From positions 1 through 64,000 of the forward strand of contig NZ_BJZP01000022.1 of NCBI RefSeq assembly GCF_007992095.1: a stretch of 64,000 nucleotides of DNA, read 5' to 3'. A program made the translations under genes and the position numbers. Positions within the stretch are counted from its first letter, which is position 1. The number at the start of each line of letters is the position of its first letter. Shown one piece after another: positions 57,920-64,000 of this stretch. Source of the DNA: Paenirhizobium naphthalenivorans (GTDB taxonomy: Bacteria; Pseudomonadota; Alphaproteobacteria; Rhizobiales; Rhizobiaceae). The notes under the pieces were generated by a model. It was not told the origin of the DNA. It did not search any database and saw only the letters and a list, made by a program, of their open reading frames with translations.

Positions 57920-57977
57920 TGCTCTCTCCCTGGTCCCCGCTCCGAATTTTCCCGGGGGCGCAAAAAGATCTTGCATA

Positions 57978-57996
57978 AACCGACCGGACGGTCAAT
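57978..57996. promoter_or_regulatory. TetR-type operator between paaG and paaN
   Basis: The minus strand reads ATTGACCGTCCGGTCGGTT, which matches the paaJ site ATTGACCGATCGGTTGG at 14 of 17 positions. It lies between the divergent paaG and paaN starts and could control both operons. Confidence 0.75.
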
Positions 57997-58026
57997 GATA
58001 AAGGCAGGAGTAGGGAGGAAATTGCC

Positions 58027-59679
58027 ATGGACGACTTGTTCGACCGTCATCGCGGCCTGCTGGAGACGGCTGTAAGAGCCTTGTCCGAGCGGGGATTTTG
58101 GTCGCCATTTCCGGAAGTTCCCAGCGGCAAGATCTATGGCGAAACCGCCAAGGATGATGGCGAGACCTCCTTCAAGGCGTTGCTCGGGAGGCCGTTCGAA
58201 CTGTCCGGCCATCCTGAAGGCAAGCGTCTCGGTGCAGAGATGTCGCCATGGGGACCAGAACTCCAGATTCTTTATCCGGCGGCCGATGCTGCGACGCTTA
58301 TTGCCGCCTCCAAAGGCGCTGGTGTTGCCTGGGCCGATACCTCACCGGAGCTGCGGGTTGGCGTGTGCCTTGAGATCCTGACGCGCCTCAACCGCATCAG
58401 CTTTGAAATGGCCAATGCCGTCATGCACACCACAGGTCAGGCCTTCCCGATGGCATTTCAGGCCGGCGGCCCCCATGCCCAGGATCGCGGTCTTGAAGCG
58501 GTGGCGACCGCATGGGTGGAAATGACCCGCACGCCGGGTCAGGCAACCTGGGAAAAACCGCAGGGCAAGGCGCCGCCGATCATCCTGGAAAAGAACTGGC
58601 AGGTCGTGCCGCGTGGCATCGCGCTGACCATCGGTTGCCAGACCTTCCCGACATGGAACAGTTATCCGGGTCTGTTCGCGAGCCTTGCCACCGGCAATAC
58701 CGTCATCGTCAAGCCGCATCCGGGCGCGATCCTTCCGCTGGCTTTGACCGTGAAGGTGGCGCGTGAAGTTCTGGTCGAAGCCGGGTTCCCGGCAGACGTC
58801 GTTCTGATCGCGGTTGATCAGGCGGGTGCCGAGATCACCAGGGAGCTGGTCACCCATCCGGACATCGGAATCATCGATTACACCGGCTCCAGCGCCTTTG
58901 GCGAATGGGTGCGTGACAATGCCCGTTCTGCGCAGGTGTTCACGGAGGAAGCTGGTGTGAACTCGATCGTCATTGCCGCGACCGATGATTTCGCCGGTAT
59001 GTGTGCCAATATCGCTTTTTCGCTGTCACTCTACTCGGGTCAGATGTGCACCGCCCCGCAGGATCTTTTCGTTCCGCGCGCCGGCATCGCGACCAATGAG
59101 GGACACAAGAGCTTCGATGAGGTCGCGACCGCGATCGGCGCTGCGGTGGATGCGCTTCTGAGCGATCCTGCGCGGGCTTCGGGCGTTTGCGGTGCGATCG
59201 CCAATCCTGCCACGCTTGCTCGGGTCGACACGGCACGCAGCTTCGGTCGTATCGTGCGCGATTCGCAGCCGCTTGCCGTTGGTTGCAGCGCAACGCCATT
59301 GATCATCACTGTGGACGCGAGCGAGACGAAGGCTCACGAGGAGGAGTGCTTCGGACCGGTCGCCTTCATTGTCGCCGTAGACAACGCCGAGGCCGGCATT
59401 GAGGCGGCCGCTGACCTTGCCCGCCGCAAGGGCGCGATCACAGCCGCGCTCTACGATACCGACGAAGCGCGTATCGCCAAGGCGGTGAAGGCCTTCGCCC
59501 GTGCCGGCGTCAACCTGTCGATCAACCTGACCGGCAACATCTTCGTCAATCAATCCGCTGCGTTTTCCGACTTTCACGTCACCGGTGGCAATCCCGCCGG
59601 CAACGCCAGCCTGACGGACACAGCTTTCGTCGCCAACCGGTTCCGGTTGGCGATGTGGCGCCGCCCCAAAGCGGCGTAA
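58027..59679 (+). CDS. paaN: Phenylacetate degradation protein PaaN, aldehyde dehydrogenase-like
   Basis: The 550-residue protein is a PaaN-type aldehyde dehydrogenase: QVVPRGIALTIGCQTFPTWN near residue 195, VDTARSFGRIV near 400 and SGQMCTAPQDLFVP near 338 with the catalytic Cys. PaaN is often named a ring-opening enzyme, but its exact step is unclear. PaaZ is also present, so the role here is uncertain. GGGAGGAAA precedes its ATG at 58027. Confidence 0.9.
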   Translation: MDDLFDRHRGLLETAVRALSERGFWSPFPEVPSGKIYGETAKDDGETSFKALLGRPFELSGHPEGKRLGAEMSPWGPELQILYPAADAATLIAASKGAGVAWADTSPELRVGVCLEILTRLNRISFEMANAVMHTTGQAFPMAFQAGGPHAQDRGLEAVATAWVEMTRTPGQATWEKPQGKAPPIILEKNWQVVPRGIALTIGCQTFPTWNSYPGLFASLATGNTVIVKPHPGAILPLALTVKVAREVLVEAGFPADVVLIAVDQAGAEITRELVTHPDIGIIDYTGSSAFGEWVRDNARSAQVFTEEAGVNSIVIAATDDFAGMCANIAFSLSLYSGQMCTAPQDLFVPRAGIATNEGHKSFDEVATAIGAAVDALLSDPARASGVCGAIANPATLARVDTARSFGRIVRDSQPLAVGCSATPLIITVDASETKAHEEECFGPVAFIVAVDNAEAGIEAAADLARRKGAITAALYDTDEARIAKAVKAFARAGVNLSINLTGNIFVNQSAAFSDFHVTGGNPAGNASLTDTAFVANRFRLAMWRRPKAA

Positions 59680-59717
59680 TCGACTTCTTTATTCAATGTT
59701 CTCAGGGAGGAGATACA

Positions 59718-60860
59718 ATGAAAGCGACGACAACAACCGCACTTGCCATGCTGATGGCGCTCGGCATGGCAACTGCGGCCCAGGCCGAAATCAAGATCGG
59801 GGCCACCGTGTCTGCAACGGGTCCGGCCTCGTTCCTCGGTGACCCGGAAGCCAAGACGCTGGAAATGCTGGTGGAGGAGATCAATGCCGCTGGCGGCGTG
59901 AACGGCGAGCAGCTCAAGCTCGTTCTCTATGACGATGGCGGTGATCCCAACAAGGCACGCACCTTCGCGACCCGCCTCGTCGAGGACGACGAAGTGGTCG
60001 CCATCATCGGCGGCACAACGACCGGCACGACCATGTCGATCATTCCGGTCGCCGAGGATTCCGAAGTCCCGTTCATCTCGCTCGCCGGCGCGATCGAAAT
60101 TATCGATCCGGTCAAGCATTGGGTCTTCAAGACACCGCATACCGACCGCATGGCCTGCCAAAAGATCTTCGAGGACATGAAGAAGCGCGCTATCACCAAG
60201 ATCGGCGTGATCTCCGGCACCGATGGCTTCGGTGCCTCGATGCACAAGCAGTGCGTCGCCGTTGTCGGTGACTACGGCATCGAAATCGTCGCCGACGAGA
60301 CCTATGGTCCGCAGGATGCGGACATGACCCCGCAGCTGACCAATATCAAGGGTGCGGCCGGCGTGCAGGCCGTGCTCAATGCCGGCTTTGGCCAGGGCCC
60401 GTCGATCGTGACGCGCAACTATTCGCAGCTCGCCGTCGGCCTGCCGCTCTATCAGTCCCATGGCGTTGCCTCGGACGGCTTCATTGGCCTTGCCGGCGCA
60501 AAGGCTGCCGAAGGCGTTCGCCTTCCCGGCACTGCTTTGCTGGTTGCCGGCATCCTGGCGGACGGCGATCCGCAGAAGGCTGTCGTCACGGCCTACAAGA
60601 CGGCCTACGAGAACAAGACCGGCTCTGCCGTCTCGACCTTCGGCGGTTACGCCCACGACGCGTTGCACATCCTGGTCGATGCGATCGGACGTGCCGGTTC
60701 CAGCGAACCCGCAGCGATCCGTGATGCCATCGAATCCACCTCTGGCCTGGTCGGCACCACCGGCGTCGTGACGATGTCGGCACAAGACCACCTCGGCCTC
60801 GATCTCTCGGCATTTCGCATGTTGGAGATCAAGGACGGTGGCTGGACCATCGTCGAGTAA
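59718..60860 (+). CDS. ABC transporter substrate-binding protein, LivK type (phenylacetate module)
   Basis: The 380-residue protein has a Sec signal (ALAMLMALGMATAAQA, cleavage near residue 22) and a LivK-type domain starting IKIGATVSATGPASFLGDPE. GGGAGG precedes the ATG. It starts an importer next to paaN, so it likely binds phenylacetate or another aromatic acid. This substrate is inferred from position only. Confidence 0.88.
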   Translation: MKATTTTALAMLMALGMATAAQAEIKIGATVSATGPASFLGDPEAKTLEMLVEEINAAGGVNGEQLKLVLYDDGGDPNKARTFATRLVEDDEVVAIIGGTTTGTTMSIIPVAEDSEVPFISLAGAIEIIDPVKHWVFKTPHTDRMACQKIFEDMKKRAITKIGVISGTDGFGASMHKQCVAVVGDYGIEIVADETYGPQDADMTPQLTNIKGAAGVQAVLNAGFGQGPSIVTRNYSQLAVGLPLYQSHGVASDGFIGLAGAKAAEGVRLPGTALLVAGILADGDPQKAVVTAYKTAYENKTGSAVSTFGGYAHDALHILVDAIGRAGSSEPAAIRDAIESTSGLVGTTGVVTMSAQDHLGLDLSAFRMLEIKDGGWTIVE

Positions 60861-60962
60861 ACACCCGACCCGTCCCGGCCGCGGGACGACAGTATTGGCG
60901 TGGAGCCCTCATGCAAGATGTAGGCTCCACGCCAGAAATGTTCGGCCACAGTGGGATCTTCG

Positions 60963-61835
60963 ATGCCTGAACTGATGCAGTTTCTATTGTCCGGCCTGAC
61001 GGTCGGCGCGGTCTATGCGCTTGTCGCGCTGGGCTTCACCATCATCTACAACGCCTCGGATGTGGTGAATTTCGCCCAGGGCGAATTCGTCATGCTGGGT
61101 GGCATGATCACGGTGTTCGCATTTGACGCCGGCCTGCCGTTGCCGCTGGCAGCCGCGATTGCGATCGCCGTGACCGCGGCGATCGGTGTCGCCTTGAACA
61201 AGCTGGCGATCGGACCGGCGCGGGGCGCACCCGTCGTCTCCCTGATCATCATCACCATCGGCGCGTCGATCTTTATTCGTGGCGTGACCCAGCTCGTGTT
61301 CGACAAGCAGTTGCATCGCTTCCCGGCCTTCACCGGTGACGACCCGATCCACATCCTGGGCGCGACCATTCTGCCGCAGAGCCTGTGGGTCATTGCCGGT
61401 GCCGTCGTCGTCTTCGTGGCGCTCTGGCTTTTCTTCACCCGCACCCTGACCGGCAAGGCGGTGCTCGCCACATCGAACAACCGCCTGGCAGCCCAGCTCG
61501 TCGGCATCAATACCAACTGGGTCATGACCCTGTCTTTCGCGCTGTCGGCAGCCATCGGCGCTCTGGCCGGCGTGCTCGTCACGCCAATCACGCTCACCAG
61601 CTACGATCTTGGTATTGCGCTGGCCCTCAAGGGCTTTGCCGCGGCCATGCTCGGCGGCATGGGCAACCCGAAGGGCGCACTCGTCGGCGGCATTCTGCTC
61701 GGGCTTTTCGAGGCGTTGACGGCCGGTTTCCTCAGCTCGCAATACAAGGATGCGGTCGCCTTCGTGGTCATCCTCGCCGTTCTCTTCGCCATGCCGCAAG
61801 GCCTGTTCGGGCGTAACTCGGTCAATCGGGTGTGA
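60963..61835 (+). CDS. ABC transporter permease, LivH type (phenylacetate module)
   Basis: The 290-residue protein has about eight membrane segments, GFTIIYNASDVVNFAQGEF near residue 30 and GGMGNPKGALVGGILLGLFE near the end. The ATG at 60963 is chosen over a GTG 12 bases earlier. Its stop overlaps the next ATG. Confidence 0.9.
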   Translation: MPELMQFLLSGLTVGAVYALVALGFTIIYNASDVVNFAQGEFVMLGGMITVFAFDAGLPLPLAAAIAIAVTAAIGVALNKLAIGPARGAPVVSLIIITIGASIFIRGVTQLVFDKQLHRFPAFTGDDPIHILGATILPQSLWVIAGAVVVFVALWLFFTRTLTGKAVLATSNNRLAAQLVGINTNWVMTLSFALSAAIGALAGVLVTPITLTSYDLGIALALKGFAAAMLGGMGNPKGALVGGILLGLFEALTAGFLSSQYKDAVAFVVILAVLFAMPQGLFGRNSVNRV

Positions 61836-62794
61836 TGATGCGGCTCACGACAAAACAGACCACTTTGCTGGTGCTCGCGCTGCTGATCGCGGCAACGCCG
61901 TTCTTCTTTCCGTCCGCCTTCTATTTCCGCGTCGGTTCGCTGCTGTTCGTGAACGGTGTGGCTGTGCTCGGCATTGTCATCCTGACGGGTTTTGCCGGAC
62001 AGATCAGTCTCGGTCATGCGGGCTTTGCCGGTATCGGCGCCTACGCCTCCGCGCTGGCGCCTGCGCATCTCGGTCTTCATCCGGCCTTCGCCGCGGTTCT
62101 TGGTGCGGTTCTGTCTGCTATGATCGCCTATGTGGTCGGCAGGCCGATCCTGCGGCTCAAGGGCTATTACCTGGCGGTCGCATCGCTCGGTTTCGGCATC
62201 CTGGTCTCCATGGTGCTGTCCAACGAAGCTTGGCTGACCGGCGGGCCGGATGGCGTCGCAGTCGCCGATCTCGGGTTGCGGCAGGCCCTCAAGAAAGTCG
62301 GGCTCGAGCTTTCGGCGCCGCAGTTCTGGTATTTCTTCTGTGGGCTCTGCCTGTTGATCGGCGCCTGGCTGGCGCTCAATCTCTATGACAGCCCGACGGG
62401 CCGCGCCTTGCGGGCGCTGCATGGTTCGGAGATTGCTGCCAGCACGGTTGGGGTCGACGTGCCCCGGTTGAAGCTTCAGGCCTTCGTCATCTCGGCCGTC
62501 TACGCGTCCGCCTCGGGTTCGTTGCTCGCTTTGCAGAACAAGTTCATCACGCCGGACGTGGCGGGCTACATGCACTCGATCGAACTGGTCACAATGGCCG
62601 TGCTCGGCGGTGCCGGATCCGTACTCGGCGCGATCCTGGGGGCTGGCATCCTCACGCTCCTGCCGCAGGTGCTCACCGTGTTTGCAGAATACGAGCAGGT
62701 CATGCTCGGGCTGGTGATGATGCTGGTCATGATCTTCCTGCGCGAAGGGCTGCTGCCGTCGCTGCTGCGTCAATTTACCGGGAGGGGAGCATGA
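61835..62794 (+). CDS. ABC transporter permease, LivM type (phenylacetate module)
   Basis: The 319-residue protein has 8-10 membrane segments and the LivM motifs LTGFAGQISLGHAGFAGIGA and GGAGSVLGAILGAG. Several start codons lie together; the ATG at 61835 in a TGATG overlap is chosen. It overlaps the ATPase by 4 bp. Confidence 0.9.
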   Translation: MMRLTTKQTTLLVLALLIAATPFFFPSAFYFRVGSLLFVNGVAVLGIVILTGFAGQISLGHAGFAGIGAYASALAPAHLGLHPAFAAVLGAVLSAMIAYVVGRPILRLKGYYLAVASLGFGILVSMVLSNEAWLTGGPDGVAVADLGLRQALKKVGLELSAPQFWYFFCGLCLLIGAWLALNLYDSPTGRALRALHGSEIAASTVGVDVPRLKLQAFVISAVYASASGSLLALQNKFITPDVAGYMHSIELVTMAVLGGAGSVLGAILGAGILTLLPQVLTVFAEYEQVMLGLVMMLVMIFLREGLLPSLLRQFTGRGA

Positions 62795-63576
62795 GCCTTC
62801 TCAGTGTCGAAGGATTGGGAATTGCCTTCGGTGGCCTGCGCGCCGTCGATGATGTGAGCTTTTCCGTCAATCCGGGGGAAATCGTCTCGGTGATCGGGCC
62901 GAACGGGGCGGGAAAGACCACCCTGTTCAACATGATCTCCGGCGTCTACATGCCGAAATCCGGCAAGGTCAAGCTCAGCGGCGAAGAAGTCACCGGCTTT
63001 GCTCCCCATCTTCTGGCCCGTCGCGGCATGTCGCGCACGTTCCAGAACCTGCAAATTTTCCAGAACATGACCGTGCTGGAAAACGCCATTTCCGGGTTTC
63101 ATCTGCGGGAAAAAGGCTCAGTATTCGCCGACCTGCTCGGGCTTCCGGCCTCGCGCCGGCGCTCGAGGGACGCACAGGCCGGAGCACGTGAACTGCTGGC
63201 CCGTGTCGGCCTTGCCAATGCCGCCGAACTTGAGGCCGGTAATCTCTCCTATGGCGCCCTGAAGCGGTTGGAGATCGCGCGCGCCCTGGCGCTTGACACC
63301 AAGGTCCTGCTGCTCGACGAACCGGCGGCCGGCTGCAACGCGGTTGAGACGGAGGAGATCGACCACCTGATCGCTGAGGTCGCAGCGTCTGGTGTCGCCA
63401 TTCTTCTGGTCGAGCACGACATGAAAATGGTCATGCGTATCTCCAACCACATCGTCGTGCTTGATCATGGGGTGAAGATCGCCGAGGGCGACCCCGCGGC
63501 CGTCGCTCGCAATCCGGATGTCATCGCGGCCTATCTCGGAACCCAGGCACAGGAGGCGTCCCATGCTGACAGTTGA
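62791..63576 (+). CDS. ABC transporter ATP-binding protein, LivG type (phenylacetate module)
   Basis: The 261-residue ATPase has Walker A GPNGAGKTTLFNMISG, FQNLQIFQNMTVLENA, the degenerate signature LSYGALKRLEIARAL and Walker B VLLLDEPAAG. It overlaps the next ATPase by 14 bp. Confidence 0.92.
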   Translation: MSLLSVEGLGIAFGGLRAVDDVSFSVNPGEIVSVIGPNGAGKTTLFNMISGVYMPKSGKVKLSGEEVTGFAPHLLARRGMSRTFQNLQIFQNMTVLENAISGFHLREKGSVFADLLGLPASRRRSRDAQAGARELLARVGLANAAELEAGNLSYGALKRLEIARALALDTKVLLLDEPAAGCNAVETEEIDHLIAEVAASGVAILLVEHDMKMVMRISNHIVVLDHGVKIAEGDPAAVARNPDVIAAYLGTQAQEASHADS

Positions 63577-64000
63577 GGGTCTGCGGTCGCGCTATGGCCG
63601 CATCGAGGCACTGCACGGCATCGACCTGCATATCGATTCCGGCGAGATTGTCACCATCGTTGGCGCCAACGGTGCGGGCAAGACGACCCTGTTGCGCTGC
63701 CTGTCCGGCCTCCAGCCGATCAGCGCCGGGCAGATCATTTTCCGGGGCGAGGCGCTTGCCTCCACCCCCGCCTATAAGCGGCTCAGGCGCGGACTTGCGC
63801 AATCGCCTGAGGGCCGCCAGATCTTCACCAACCTGTCAGTCGAGGAGAACCTGCGTCTCGGCGCCTTTCTCTTCGCCGACGACCGGGTCGAGCGGGACAT
63901 GGAGAATGCCTTCCAGATGTTTCCGATCCTCAAGGAGAAGCGCAATCTTGCCGCCGGTGGCCTGTCGGGTGGCCAGCAGCAGATGTTGGCGATCGCCCGC
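63563..64000 (+). CDS. ABC transporter ATP-binding protein, LivF type, cut by window end
   Basis: The first 146 residues show Walker A GANGAGKTTLLRCLSG, the LivF-specific QSPEGRQIFTNLSVEENL and the signature LSGGQQQMLAIAR at the edge. AGGAGG precedes the ATG. Walker B and the C-terminus lie beyond the window. It completes the five-part importer. Confidence 0.93.
   Translation, partial: MLTVEGLRSRYGRIEALHGIDLHIDSGEIVTIVGANGAGKTTLLRCLSGLQPISAGQIIFRGEALASTPAYKRLRRGLAQSPEGRQIFTNLSVEENLRLGAFLFADDRVERDMENAFQMFPILKEKRNLAAGGLSGGQQQMLAIAR

Overview
The window is a 64 kb piece of GC-rich, tightly packed bacterial DNA, most likely from an alphaproteobacterium of the rhizobial type (Hyphomicrobiales). 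This rests on gene content only: FNR/FixK-type and sigma-54-type control sites, many ABC importers, a guanidine riboswitch, and a full phenylacetate set with PaaN. No rRNA, tRNA, CRISPR array or replication gene was seen, so genus and replicon cannot be fixed. Both ends cut through genes.

Region by region: 1-4293 is a glycerol/polyol module: the tail of a probable solute-binding protein, two GlpA/GlpB-like flavoproteins and an FGGY kinase. 4295-4741 is a decayed IS110-type transposase. 5048-9707 (minus strand) is the arginine deiminase operon arcD-arcA-arcB-arcC behind a well-placed FNR-type box, with ornithine cyclodeaminase upstream. 11621-21449 (minus) is a guanidine operon: sigma-54-like promoter, guanidine-I riboswitch, terminator-like hairpin, ABC importer, two DUF1989 proteins (carboxyguanidine deiminase), a biotin-dependent carboxylase and allophanate hydrolase. 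21891-25987 encodes a triheme cytochrome c, an Fe-S subunit and a molybdenum hydroxylase.

26309-46203 is the most interesting part. It holds a second molybdenum hydroxylase with its triheme cytochrome fused on (NicA/NicB-like), a ferredoxin-NADP reductase, an unknown polytopic membrane protein, a branched-chain-type ABC importer, a MarR regulator, a 6-hydroxynicotinate reductase-like Fe-S protein, a UPF0280 protein, two tandem AA_synth-family proteins and a HyuA/HyuB pair. A 12-bp palindrome (consensus TTYGTATACRAA) lies at five places, and four of these sit just downstream of a -35/-10 promoter. This looks like one regulon for oxidative, then reductive, then hydrolytic opening of a nicotinate-like N-heteroaromatic ring.

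46405-64000 is phenylacetate catabolism: paaX, paaJABCDE-paaZ, a TetR regulator, paaG-paaI-paaK, paaN and a branched-chain-type ABC importer that runs off the end. Two near-identical TetR-type palindromes lie before paaJ and between paaG and paaN. Overall the region specialises in scavenging nitrogen- and carbon-containing compounds: polyols, arginine, guanidine, an N-heteroaromatic and phenylacetate.
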